A stretch of 64,000 bases of DNA from Sabellastarte sp. h YS-2021. Its lineage: Eukaryota; Annelida; Polychaeta; Sabellida; Sabellidae. Made by a program: the position numbers and the translations under genes. Shown one piece after another: positions 46,420 through 56,252 of this stretch; within the stretch, counting starts at the first letter, position 1, and each line of letters opens with the position of its first letter. The notes beneath the pieces are model-generated. The model was not told the DNA's origin. It made no database searches and saw only the letters and a list, made by a program, of their open reading frames with translations. The stretch is from the NCBI GenBank assembly GCA_964017235.1, contig OZ024927.1, positions 21,533,160 through 21,597,159 on the forward strand, read 5' to 3'.

Positions 46420-46425
46420 TTTTTT
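46413..46425 (-). promoter_or_regulatory. Candidate -1 ribosomal frameshift site (Ngaro-1)
   Basis: On the minus strand the last gag codons are tcA AAA AAC GAG TAA. A AAA AAC is a canonical X XXY YYZ slippery heptamer in the zero frame (46425-46419). Slipping back one base leads into CGA GTA AAC TTG, the pol frame. Downstream, GGGCATG (from 10 bases after the heptamer) can pair with CATGCCC across a 12-base loop; alternatively TTGGG/CCCAA forms a tight hairpin. The stop codon lies within the slip window. Shared with Ngaro-2. Confidence 0.75.
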
Positions 46426-47594
46426 GAGTGGCCCTGAGATTTCCTACATTCCGACTGTGGGTGTGCAAACTGCTTGTTATCTTTTGACCAACAGTATGAA
46501 CAAATATGCCTATATAAGACTCCTTTGGTCTCATGAGTAGATTTTTGGCCACAAGAATTTTTGTTATAGTACACACAGGGAACACTCTTGTTATTATTAT
46601 TGCTCCTGTCTGACCGGTTTCCGGAAGCAAGGGCATTGGCATGTCGCTGGGCATGAGCCCTTCTGACTCTGTCAATCTTATCTGTATCTTGCCAACTTGC
46701 AATTTCCCCCTGTTCCATACGGCAAAGCAGAACCGCATGGCTGGCCTTGGCAGAGGACCAAGAAAAATCTGTAGCATCTTCCAGTAAATTAATACAATAA
46801 TCTAACATGTGTTCTTTAATTTTGCTATCAGATTCCTCCTTGATACTTCTACAAAAGCCAACCATCCATTGGATAGGGGACAATTGGTTGTATGAAATAC
46901 GATCTTTACTTTGCCCAGCCAGAACATACTCATGGGGCCATTTGACCCTTTTTGACACGAACACATCCACAGAACCACCTCGTTGGGATTTAATCTTATC
47001 ACCTGCTTTAGCCCTGTCAGCCAAATGCAGCAGTCTAGCCTGCACCTCTCGCTGTATGTATGCTTCTTGTTGGAGTTTATCCGGGGTTGGGATGTGATTG
47101 CTTGCAATACCTACACTACTACCCCCCTGCTGATGACTCGGACTGGACTGTGGAACAGCCCCTTTAGCACATTTGACCTTATGTGATGTTTTGACAAGTT
47201 TCGCATCACTGGTTTTCTTATGGGTTTTGGGTCTAGTGCCCTCAATAACTGACAACCGGTCCCCCAAACTAGTAAGCTGTTGCAAAATTTGTCTGTTAAT
47301 GTCATTCTGTGAAACAGAATCACTGGAACCCCCATGGCTATCAGGGACCTGCCCCCCACCAGTGAAAACCTCACCCCTAATAACCGGATCCGACAAATTT
47401 TGATCAGAATGATTAATAAGCTCTGAAATATCAATGTCCGAATCACTCGAATCAGCATGATCAGACCCAAAGACTTGCCCAGAGGTTGAAGGTCTAAGTG
47501 CCGCCATAAAGTCCTCATCACTAGCAAGCTGGAGCTGTATAGGAATGCTGCATTCTGCCTTCTTTGAGAGCAAGTTGTATGTCTTCTGTTCCAT
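46413..47594 (-). CDS. Ngaro-1 Gag-like protein
   Basis: Nucleic-acid-binding structural protein of the element, 393 residues. The ATG at 47594 has a good context (A at -3, G at +4) and lies only 52 bases after A1. The N-terminal third is acidic and Ser-rich (DHADSSDSDIDISEL). A short predicted coiled coil follows (INRQILQQLTSLGDRLSVIE). The conserved centre shares DFSWSSAKASHAVLLCRM and DKIDRVRRAHAQR with Ngaro-2. The C-terminus has a Cys/His cluster (C340...C348...H354...H363..C365..C368...H378...C383), probably a zinc knuckle for RNA binding. It ends SKNE followed by TAA. Unlike Ngaro-2, it lacks an N-terminal CxxC motif. It is intact. Confidence 0.88.
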   Translation of the reverse strand: MEQKTYNLLSKKAECSIPIQLQLASDEDFMAALRPSTSGQVFGSDHADSSDSDIDISELINHSDQNLSDPVIRGEVFTGGGQVPDSHGGSSDSVSQNDINRQILQQLTSLGDRLSVIEGTRPKTHKKTSDAKLVKTSHKVKCAKGAVPQSSPSHQQGGSSVGIASNHIPTPDKLQQEAYIQREVQARLLHLADRAKAGDKIKSQRGGSVDVFVSKRVKWPHEYVLAGQSKDRISYNQLSPIQWMVGFCRSIKEESDSKIKEHMLDYCINLLEDATDFSWSSAKASHAVLLCRMEQGEIASWQDTDKIDRVRRAHAQRHANALASGNRSDRSNNNNKSVPCVYYNKNSCGQKSTHETKGVLYRHICSYCWSKDNKQFAHPQSECRKSQGHSKNE

Positions 47595-47646
47595 AGTGAG
47601 AATGTATAAAATGTATAACTAAAAAACAACTAAAATCATACTAAAA

Positions 47647-47855
47647 GTAAATATTTTTTCCCAAGGTGTATTCTGTGTCATGTCCAATGACAAAATGGCA
47701 GAGGTTATTCACTGGAGGGAAGGACAGGACCCTGCAACCAATGAGATGAGAGGTCAAAAATTAGGTGACCTACAAAAAATTAAAAGATCTGAAATAATGC
47801 AGATTTAAGGTGGGAGGCAGGAATGAGAGTCTGCACACCCACATGTGCAGTCACA
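47647..47855 (-). repeat. Ngaro-1 split direct repeat A1 (element start)
   Basis: 209 bp copy of A2 at 41776-41984. It forms the 5' end of the element; flanking DNA from 47856 is the right end of the host TIR element. It probably contains or borders the promoter, since gag starts 52 bases further in. Confidence 0.92.
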
Positions 47856-47904
47856 GACCCCCTAGTCAGTAATCTAGGGGAGTCATTATCTCGCGCTACA
47901 CCGG

Positions 47905-48024
47905 ACTAGCAATTGTCCATGGGATAGGATGCAATGCAATAAAATGGTGATTTTATCTAGATAATGTTACACACAATTCTTCAGTTTAGTTCAAAATTTT
48001 CTTTTAACAATTCCTTAAATTCTA
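47905..48024. other. Short non-coding flank
   Basis: Contains the second copy of ATCTAGATAATGTTACACAC (47955-47974). Nothing else seen. Confidence 0.5.
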
Positions 48025-48470
48025 ATATATTCTTTTCAATACTTTTATAGCACCTAATCTCTGCCCAGGGCAACCTTTAAGGCGAAACACCAGAAACCAG
48101 TTAATTTAAGGTAGGCACTTCCTTTGCCATGCATCTATTCGAACATAATGTAAAATGAACTTTTATAGCTTTTATTCTCCATTAATTGACTGACTATAAG
48201 GAGCAAATAAACATAAACAAGGTGAGTGATCATGAATCCAAATTACATAGCCAGGTCTTACCAAATACGATGCAGGGGTGACGGGAAGGCTCTGGTGGGT
48301 AGGCTTTTGCAAACAGGCAAGTTTTGAGCTTTTTCCTGATGGAGACAATAGATGTTGCACTGCGTACATTATCAGGAAGATCATTCCAAATCTTGGAAGC
48401 ATCAAAACTATGGCCAAAGTGTTTGACTAACTTGTACAGAAGCAATGATTCGCGCAATCAACTTGCACAG
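48025..48470 (-). mobile_element. LINE 3' end (CR1/L2-like), truncated
   Basis: The minus frame 48230-48457 reads HFGHSFDASKIWNDLPDNV, then SIRKKLKTCLFAKAYPPEPS, the ORF2 C-terminal block. A 3' UTR and the tail agattaggtgctataaaagt (minus) end near 48025. Confidence 0.7.
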
Positions 48471-48659
48471 GAAGCAGAGACCAGACACAGGATGATAGTT
48501 CTTCAGTTCATCTCTGGGTAGAGAAGCCTTCTTTATATATGTTGTTTAATTGAGACATCACTCCCTACCGCTACCTGACAAGGAGGGTAACAAGAGCCTT
48601 TTTAACTGTATCAGGAAAAGAGCCTTCACTGGAGGAACCAGTGCATACTTGTTGGTCAA

Positions 48660-48775
48660 GATTCTACACTAAATCACCAGGCATCGGCAAGTAACTACCA
48701 ACTTTCCAACATGAAGTGCCCAGGCCGAGACTCAAACCGGCGACCTCTACACCACCGAGACCCCCTTGTAATGTC
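48660..48775 (-). repeat. SINE family F, partial
   Basis: On the minus strand there is a tRNA-like head (TCGGTGGTGTAGAGGTCGCC, then GGTTTGAGTCTCGG) and part of the body (ttggtagttacttgccgatg). Confidence 0.5.
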
Positions 48776-49422
48776 TTCAGAATTCATTGCTAATTATATT
48801 GATAAATTTTGTGTTTAAACCACTTGCAAAAACTGAGGCTGTCCAAGTCCAACCAATACTTAGAACAATGCAGATAATACATTATTGTCCTTCAAGTGGA
48901 TAGCTTCTGCCTTATTTATTAAGTAACTACAATATTTCCTGAAGTTTTTATCACGGCATTTTCACTTCAGCAAAAGCCCTATAAGGACAACTCCATTCTG
49001 ATGTCAGTTTCATGGTTTTCAAGCTGACATGAAACAAAGCACTTGACAAAGAAATGTAACATCTGGAACTACACCCTTCCAGTAAAATGTAATTGGACAG
49101 CTGATAAAGTTTTTGTTCACACGATTTCGTTTGTCCACATCATCATCAACGTGACACTGAAGGATAATCTTCTCTTGATGCCCTTTTTCTAAGTGATTCC
49201 CTCATGCATGGTTGGCTCTTCATCTGCTTTGAAAGGTTAAAAATATGAAACTGGTTGACTTGACTCCTGATAACTGTTATATTGCGTGAAGTACAAGGCT
49301 TACTATATGCTGGATTCATAGCTTTTTCAATCAGTTATTGGAACTGCAGCTCAACTCATTAATGATACTGTTGCTGCGCAGTGTGAACCCAATCTCACAC
49401 AAAGCAGGCATCACTGTCAGCT
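48776..49422. other. Non-coding stretch
   Basis: Nothing recognisable before the target duplication of the L1/Tx1-type insertion. Confidence 0.5.
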
Positions 49423-50726
49423 AATAAAATTGATTGAAACACAGAAAAGATGTTAATCCTTTTTGGTATGACGTTTTTGAAAATTGGATACTATTTTGTC
49501 GAAATCAAACGGTAAAAAGTGGTAAAGATTTGTTAAGTAGCAGCCTTTGGTGCAATAGACAAATATCTTCTGACAATATATTTTATGTGAATTGGTTTAA
49601 AAAGGGTATAACTGTTCTGGCAGACTTGCTAAATTCAAGTGGAAATTTTCTTGATCCAGGTGAACTAAAAATAAAGTACAATTTGAAATTTAATATTTTG
49701 AATTACTATACAGTAAAACATCTTGTCACACAATTTATGAAAAATAACAGGCTCCTCTTAAAAGAAAAGTTAGAAAGACCACATGTTCCTTTTCATATAA
49801 ATGTTTTGTTGAATTTTGAAAAAGGAAGTAAAAATTTTTATTCAGGTCTATCTTATTATGGCTATGAGAATCCTAAAAATGAAAATAAGTGGTCTCTTGT
49901 GCTAAATACCCAATTACATAATGATTTCTGGAAAATAGCTTACAAAATATGTTTTAAGACTATTCTTGACAATTCATATATCTGGTTTCAGTATAGAATT
50001 TTACATAGGATTCTGGGAACAAAATATTATTTATATAAACTAAAACTCAGTGAATCATTTTTATGTGGGATATGTGGTCAACAACAAGAAAGCATTTACC
50101 ACTTATTTGCAGGATGTGAAAAAGTATTAGATTTCTGGAAAAATATCACAATTTGGTTCGAATTAAAACTCTCAATTAAAGTAAAGTTCAGTGATATAGA
50201 ATTAATATTTGGTTATCAAAATTATGACCAAAACTTTTGCCCCCTGAACTTTATACTCCTGATTGCGAGACAGTATATTTTTCATTGCTCAAAATACAGT
50301 CATGACATTAACATATATAATTTGCAAAAGCTTGTTGAAGAGAAGTATGTGGAACAATATACCCTGTCCAAAATAAAAGATACAGTGCATATATTCAACA
50401 GAAATTGGTCTCATTGGAAACTGTTGTTTGAAAGCTGAAAATTTGAACAAACTTTGATTAATAACTTTGTAGTAGTTGTCTTTGTGTCTTTGTTATAACG
50501 TTTGTTATAAAGATAGTTAATGTGTAAAAACTTTGTAAGTTAAAAACTCTTTAAGGTGTTCGGTAGTATAAGATAACATAGCAGGTTATACGGAACATAT
50601 ACGTGTATATGTATACAATGGATGTAATTGTATTTATGTATTGCACACTTGTAATGTACAATCTTTTGTTTGTAAAAACTTGAAGAAAAATAAAAATAAA
50701 TACAAAAAAAAAAAAAATAAAATTGA
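49423..50726 (+). mobile_element. 5'-truncated L1/Tx1-type retrotransposon with target duplication
   Basis: The insertion is 49435-50714. A 12-bp direct repeat, AATAAAATTGAT, lies at 49423-49434 and 50715-50726, and the 3' end is an A-rich tail (aataaaaataaatac, then 13 A). This is a textbook target-primed insertion truncated at the 5' side. It carries the last third of ORF2 and a 3' UTR of about 275 bp. Confidence 0.85.
49435..50438 (+). CDS. ORF2 C-terminal part of an L1/Tx1-type LINE
   Basis: Open from the truncation point to the stop at 50438 (about 334 residues) with no internal stop. It is the region after the reverse transcriptase core in L1/Tx1 ORF2 proteins: NPFWYDVFENWILF, SLWCNRQI, NWFKKGITVLADLL, GNFLDPGELKIKYNL, then WFQYRILHRILGTKYYLYK and a Cys/His motif C211-x2-C214-x8-H223-x4-C228, the zf-RVT finger at the end of such proteins. 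Endonuclease and RT domains are missing because of the truncation, so there is no native start codon (the frame merely opens at a TTG) and no function expected. The intact frame suggests a recent insertion. Confidence 0.85.
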
Positions 50727-50964
50727 TGATATAACAAGTCAAAATTCTGAAAACCACCATGCACTTGTAAGCAACTATCAATATTCCAACTTAAGATTCA
50801 CGAACAAGGAAAGAATATATGTCTGTTAAATGAGTGGAGATCAATTTCAAGATGGCCATCTTGTTTTTACAATGGGCCTTAAATCCAAACAAAATAGTTT
50901 GGGCTTATATATGTAATACACCTGCATTATATAATATACCAAAAAGTTGTTGATTCTATATACA
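50727..50964. other. Short non-coding spacer
   Basis: Contains a faint SINE F-like phrase (cacttgtaagcaactatcaa, then attccaacttaag). No gene. Confidence 0.35.
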
Positions 50965-51495
50965 ATTCTATTCTATTCTTTGTAAACTTTTATTGCACTT
51001 AATCTCTGCCAAGGCAGAATCTAAGGCACAACACCAGAAACCAATTCAATTATCATTATTCCATAGACATAGCCAGATTAATACCATGGAGACACTGGAT
51101 AGTTTGTATGCTAAAGTGGAAAAGCCTTTTTGAAGAGATATAATATTAGCGTTTTCCTAAACAAGGTAAGAGCAAGGCCTGAATAAAAATTATCAGGTAA
51201 ATCATTGTAAACTGTGACGGCATCAAAGGCAAAGCTATGGCTTAATTGTTTTTTATTTATGTACAGATGGGGACAGTTGAAAAACCTCCAAGAACTTTTT
51301 ATCTGGACAAATATATTTTGTGCCATACCTGTCACAAAGAATAGACAAAAGGGACCCCAAATGATGACCACCGTGGAGAAAATTATAAACCATACTGGCC
51401 TTTTTTGAAAATGCAGGAAAATTCAAATGGCACCCAATAGTGTCTTTTGAGAACAGGGTATATACAAAGGTCCACTGAATGAGTTTATAATATCT
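50965..51495 (-). mobile_element. LINE 3' end (CR1/L2-like), truncated
   Basis: The minus frame 51111-51371 contains LSHSFAFDAVTVYNDLPDNF and LFRKTLILYLFKKAFPL. The UTR carries the ctgtctatggaataatgata-like block and ends in the tail at 50965-51010 (ttctattctattctttgtaa on the plus strand). The upstream frame 51253-51498 continues the homology after a shift. Confidence 0.7.
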
Positions 51496-53344
51496 CATCT
51501 AATGTGTTAACTGGGTTCACCTATGACATTGTTAGTTGTGGAGGCTTAAAATAAAATACTGTCAATATCCATAAAAGTCTTTATTGAATTTAATAAATAA
51601 ATTCAAAACATTGTGTGCTTAACAACAGCGAATGAGAAACAATCCCTAAAATAATTACACTAATAATTACAGGTCTATCAAATCACACCTTTTTATTGCA
51701 CAAACTGAATGTTTCCACTGTCTATTATTATCTTTAATTCTTATTGCTTAGTAAATAAGTAACTAAGTTTAAGTTTATTTCCCAGATAATCAATGTCTAA
51801 TCATACACCATTGTGAAAGAACAGATTACAATATATTTATATGAAAACAACGTTTTAAAAATTAAAGTAATATGAAAGCAACAGACATCTTCAAAATACA
51901 TATGAATTATATAAATTTGGGAAAAGGAGTTGGCAGAAGCTATTGGCTTTTGATGAGTGCCACCCCTAACTTAACTTATATGTAACAGACCAGGAATACA
52001 TTAGACTACCAAAAAACATCTGCAGGTTTTATGCATACCCGGTATATAAAACTACTTAATTCAGAATAATACAGTGTTATTTGTTACTATTATGCTATAT
52101 CCAGTATATATTTTTAATGTCTACTAATCAGATAGACCGTTTATCATGATTTCTACACAGAAATCAGTGCGACATATACATAATGCACTCATGTATGTGG
52201 ACATATGCAATCCCAAAATTTAAATCCAGAACAGATTTTTTACTAAAAGAACAAATTGTTAATAACTGCCCAGTAAGCTATGTGTCAAATATATATCTAT
52301 CATATGCACTCAAAAAAAATTACAGTGTTAATAAATCATATTATTAAGCATATTATTGTTATGAACTTGATGACAGTATTAAATATAGAAATACTGACTT
52401 CCTCAGTGCTAAAATACTAGTATATGGTTATCTCCAACCCTTTGGATTGTTGGGAATTTAATTACACATTTTAAAGGCAATAGTATGACCAGCAGCCAAG
52501 TTGTGACCTATTGGCCAGAACACATCTGGGATTAAATGTTGCTGATTAATAGTTAAAGAAAAGCAAATTTTGTTTTAGTTGTCACTTGTTAAATTTACAG
52601 ACTGGAAGTGTCTTTTATTATCAGCCGTTGGAGTGAATTTATGATTTTTTTGTTCAATATGATAACAAAAACTAAGATTGTTAATTAACAGGTAGTTGCT
52701 TTGATAAATCCAATATTTTCCACAGATAAAAAACCATGTAGACTGCCGCCTAAAATTCACTGAGTAATTTGTAAGCAAATAACGAAATAATAGACACTAA
52801 CAGTATTCATACTTAGTTACAGTTTTACAGCTATACCACATGATGACAATGCAGCTATATATAACAGTACGAAATACACAATTATTACATCTGACCTTTA
52901 TGCTAAAATATAAATAAAATTTCACTCTTTGTATTAATGGGGTTTTACTAAGATGATATAAAGGCAGAAATAACACAAAAGCAGAAGCTAAAGTTCACAT
53001 TTTATACTCAATGTGAGTTTAACTGTTTAATTTTCACCCTTTGTATTATTTGGGGTTTTTACTAACATGATATTAAGGCCCAAATAACACAAAAGCACAA
53101 TCTAAAGTTCATATTTTATACTCGATATGAGTTTAACTGTCTGGTACATGCACACATGTAAGCGGCTCGTGACATTCCATGTCTGATTACAATTTTCATC
53201 CACATCTAATTTATGTTTGACTATTTACATGTGTTAGGCTTTAATGTGCAACATAAGATTACTGGCATCTGATTCAATTTTTTTTTTAATTTCCAGGACT
53301 AGAAAAACTGAATGAAATATAGATCAAACATCAAATACCGTATT
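51496..53344. other. AT-rich non-coding stretch
   Basis: No gene. It includes a direct duplication of about 110 bp, 52920-53027 and 53031-53140 (tttgtatta, ggggttttactaa, aataacacaaaagca, aaagttcatattttatactc). Confidence 0.5.
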
Positions 53345-53650
53345 TATCCGTATAAATGCCCCCTCCCTATTAATGCCCCCCCCCCCCCCCTTCTCAACCT
53401 TTGCAAAGTTCATATTTTGGGGTTTTACATCCCTCTCAACAGCTACCAGCCTTGTGATTCCGAAAAAAGATATGTTTTAATATTTCCCTAATCAAAATCA
53501 TGGCAATTTTGATCAAAGATGCATTAAAATCTGTAAAAAACGAGATAAAAGTTTATAATTTCTTCAGATTTAAGGTTGGTTTCTAATATTTTAAAATCTC
53601 CCGCTATTATACATGCTGGTAAGCGAGTTCAAGTCTGGAAGCGTCCATTA
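53345..53650. repeat. Mixed repeat fragments
   Basis: Starts with CGTATTTATCCGTATAAATG and a C-rich run (53379-53392). Then a ggggttttacatccctctca phrase resembles the end of SINE G. Then 53490-53640 matches part of the hAT-like MITE (tttataatttcttcagattt, ttctaatatttta, ctggtaagcgag). No clear boundaries. Confidence 0.4.
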
Positions 53651-54328
53651 TCGCCCATTGCCACTGGACTCAAGAGTTTATTTTTTTTATCTTTAAACGG
53701 ACAAAGGACGGAATTACAAGAATTTCAAAAGCAACTTAGCTATGATGGTGATCTATCTCCCTGTCAAGTTTGAATTTGATTGGACAAACCGTTTTCGAGT
53801 TAGAGTCCAGAAACAAAAATGTGGACGGACACATCAATCTAATAGGTGGGTTGGTTACACACAACCTGATGACAAACGACTTTGGTGGCCATCTTATTTT
53901 TTAAAATGAGGCCAAAAATATTCCCAGGCAAGATGTTATGGTTATGAATATATCCTGCAAATTTGAGAAGTCTAGCTATAATATTTTTTTTGTTGGAGTG
54001 GTAACGGTGAAATCTCTACACACTGTGGTGGTGGTAAGGAATCAAAATCCATAGTATCCACCGGATAGCATCTGGTGGATACATTACAATGAGAAAAACG
54101 CAAACACAAACAAGTGTTCTATGTCCGAGCTGTGCCAAGTTAAGGCAGGGGAGCAGATTAAAGTGATAAAATTAAATAGGAAAAATTTCAGTAGTGTTTG
54201 TACACACATTGTTGACAATTAAAATATTTGTTTATTTATTAGTTTTCCTATTTGATGGATTGAAATTTTGTGCATACATGCAAACACATTAATTGCAAAT
54301 TTGGCATTCAATCTTGATACATGTTAAC
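53651..54328. other. Non-coding stretch
   Basis: No gene. The part at 53880-53990 resembles 21990-22130 (gccatctta, gttatgaatatatcctgcaa). Confidence 0.4.
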
Positions 54329-54700
54329 CAGGAATGGGTTGGTAGCATTTTTTTTTATTTCAGTATCCCACCAATGCGAAACTGTTGTAATTCTGGAATT
54401 CTGAAGTAAGATGCATTGAACTACATCCCCAATCAAATAGGCCCAGAAACAGGAAGTGAAGGTTACAAAAACAAAACATGGAAGTTTCATTCCAAGAGAT
54501 CCTTACAAAATCTCTTAATACACAAAGATATGGGATACAAGTGTGTAATTTCTTCAGTTTTAGGATTAGTTTCTAATATTTTAAGTTTTCCTTTTATTAT
54601 ATGTACACTGACAATGGAGATAGCAGTTGTAAAGTGTCGCTACAGTATTTTAGTGAAACACTCTTGATACACAGATACTGGGGTCACTGACCCATCCCTT
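54329..54700. mobile_element. hAT-like MITE, decayed copy
   Basis: Left CAGGAATGGGTTGGTAG and right ACTGACCCATCCCTT are diverged versions of the ends at 23825-24298. The interior shares the tttcttcagttttaggatta block. The 8-bp flanks (ATGTTAAC and ATGTGCCC) agree at only half the positions, so the duplication has decayed or the ends are misplaced. Confidence 0.5.
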
Positions 54701-54729
54701 ATGTGCCCATACACACATACAAAATAACA

Positions 54730-55012
54730 AACATAAAGACTTACAGTTGCACTTTAAGACAGGCATAACAATACACAATCAAAAATTTAAAGGCATACAG
54801 TTGCACTGTCTTAAGACTAGCATAACAATACAAAATCACCTATATATAGACATACAGTTGTACAATAAGACAAGCATAAACATACAAAATCACCTGTATA
54901 ATAGACATACAGTTGCACTCTGGTACAACTGGCACAATACAAAATCACCTATATATAGACAAACAGTTGCATAATGAGACAAGCATAACCATACAAAAGC
55001 ACCAATACATAT
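54730..55012. repeat. 55-bp minisatellite, left part
   Basis: ACAGTTGCAC or a variant starts at 54743, 54797, 54853, 54909 and 54963. Each unit has cataacaatacaaaatcacc and tatatatagacat. The array resumes at 63383-63440 (agacatacagttgtactctg), so it was split by the TIR element. Confidence 0.75.
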
Positions 55013-55037
55013 ATATGTTACAGTGAATTTGTGTAAT

Positions 55038-55180
55038 CAGGGAATTCGCGAATTCCCAGAATGTTTTTAGTGAATTCACGAAATCCCTAAATGGACCAGG
55101 GAATTCGCGAATTCCCTAAAATTTCTAGTGAATTCGCGAAATCCCTGAAATTTTAGCTAGGGATTTCATGAAATCCCTGA
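55038..55180. repeat. Subterminal palindrome array, left
   Basis: Five copies of a palindrome of the form AGGGAATTCGCGAATTCCCT spaced about 29-38 bp (at about 55040, 55070, 55110, 55138 and 55164). Two are perfect or nearly so; the others carry T or A changes. They resemble subterminal transposase-binding repeats. Confidence 0.75.
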
Positions 55181-55618
55181 ATATATTTTACTCTTATAAA
55201 AACATAAAAACTTAATGGACATAAGCCAATATTATGCTTCTTTAGGATCACATTTACAACACCAGAAAATAATATGATAGGTGCAAGATTTATTTACAGA
55301 TAATAACTTATTAAAAATGAAAATTAATTATATTTTTGGAAAGAAGATTGCCCAAGAATGCTAACATTTATTCAATGACTATTATTTATTGTCTCTTTAA
55401 AGGTCTGAACAAAACCTTTAACCTATCTAAACTTTAAACTACTTAGGGTCCCATGCCCTTCCATTGGTGCCTTTGATCTAAAATACCAGCTACCTCCTCC
55501 AATAAATAAAATGTGTACTTTTCAGTTTTCATTGATCAGCCTGATCTGAACTGACATGGAGTGCACCATTGTGATGGAATCTATTCTCTGTACAGTTCCT
55601 GCTTTGTAATTGAGATTG
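55181..55618. other. Interior of the host TIR element, left
   Basis: AT-rich, no gene. It ends at the Ngaro-2 insertion point. Confidence 0.55.
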
Positions 55619-55810
55619 GGGAGGTGAAGCAACAGGCGCCACCTTATTCAGTGCACCCCAGTGTAGGTTTTTCTTGTTTTTCTTGTTATATAATGATCTC
55701 GATAGGGTACCAATGCATTGCTAATTCATTTTCCCGCGAAATGCTACAATTTGCCATTCAACACTGTAAGTTAGTTGGGGCAAGACGTGTTTTATATAAG
55801 AAAGATTTTA
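55619..55810 (+). repeat. Ngaro-2 split direct repeat A1 (element start)
   Basis: 192 bp, starts GGGAGGTGAAGCAACAGGC and ends TATATAAGAAAGATTTTA; same as A2. The TATATAAG near its end could act as a TATA box for the element's transcript, about 445 bp before gag. Confidence 0.92.
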
Positions 55811-56252
55811 TTTTGCCAGGACTTTAGTCTTTTATTTGTGCCCTCAGTGTTGAAGTATTGTGTCTGGCTTGAGTTTATTATATCATCGGACTTTGGGACT
55901 CGTTTTGTGGAAGTCTTGGCGAGCACAGAATCAGGATTAGTGCTGTGATTAATGCGAGACTTGCTCTGGGTTGCTGGAGCCACGTTGAAGGAATGAGTTT
56001 TATTTAATTTGTCTATTTACATTTTTATTTACGTATTTTACATATTTTAGTCTTTTATACCTAGTATTTTTAGTTCTTTTTTACATGTTAACTGCTGTTG
56101 CAGAGGCCATGCTCTCGGCTTATTGAATAAATTCTTGCTATCATCCTGCTACAAAACTCATTCATTTAGTATTCTCTCACTAATCACAGCACGGTTTGTG
56201 TGTATATTGAATTTCAGAGAATAAACATTGTAACATTATAAATCCGGCAAAA
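55811..56252 (+). other. Ngaro-2 leader between A1 and gag
   Basis: 442 bp, T-rich, no gene. An open frame from 55561 crosses A1 and also exists in A2, so it is a repeat by-product. Confidence 0.6.

Larger units (their letters stand above)
39698..47855 (-). mobile_element. Ngaro-1: tyrosine-recombinase retrotransposon
   Basis: 8158 bp, read on the minus strand: A1 (47855-47647), gag, pol (RT-RNase H), tyrosine recombinase, B1 (42629-41985), A2 (41984-41776), a non-coding segment, B2 (40342-39698). This A1 - genes - B1 A2 - B2 order is the split direct repeat of Ngaro/PAT-type elements in the DIRS order. Such elements integrate with a tyrosine recombinase and leave no target duplication, and none is seen. 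There is no methyltransferase domain after RNase H, which favours Ngaro over PAT or DIRS. B1 and B2 differ at one noticed base and A1/A2 look identical, so the insertion is young. The pol frame carries one apparent 1-base loss near 44430. Confidence 0.92.
38933..47904. mobile_element. G-rich TIR element hosting Ngaro-1
   Basis: The left end CCGGTGTAACGCGATATAAT (38933 onward) and the inverse of the right end (CCGGTGTAGCGCGAGATAAT, ending 47904) match over about 45 bp with few differences; both continue GACTCCCCT. Without the inserted Ngaro-1 (39698-47855) the element is about 810 bp. The interior has inverted pairs of GGGGGAGTCATTATCTTGCA and TTGCAAGATACTCACCCCC (38990-39085 and 39643-39700) and a poly-G run near 39618-39636. 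No transposase frame is visible and no target duplication next to the TIRs is evident. Confidence 0.6.

Noticed and set aside
38868-47976. 22-bp direct repeat as an ordinary target-site duplication
   Set aside because: It lies 43-50 bp outside the TIR ends and is longer than known target duplications of TIR elements; reported as unexplained.
55561-55827. 88-residue frame before gag of Ngaro-2
   Set aside because: It spans repeat A1; the same peptide reappears at 61172 in A2. It is a terminal repeat and not a gene.
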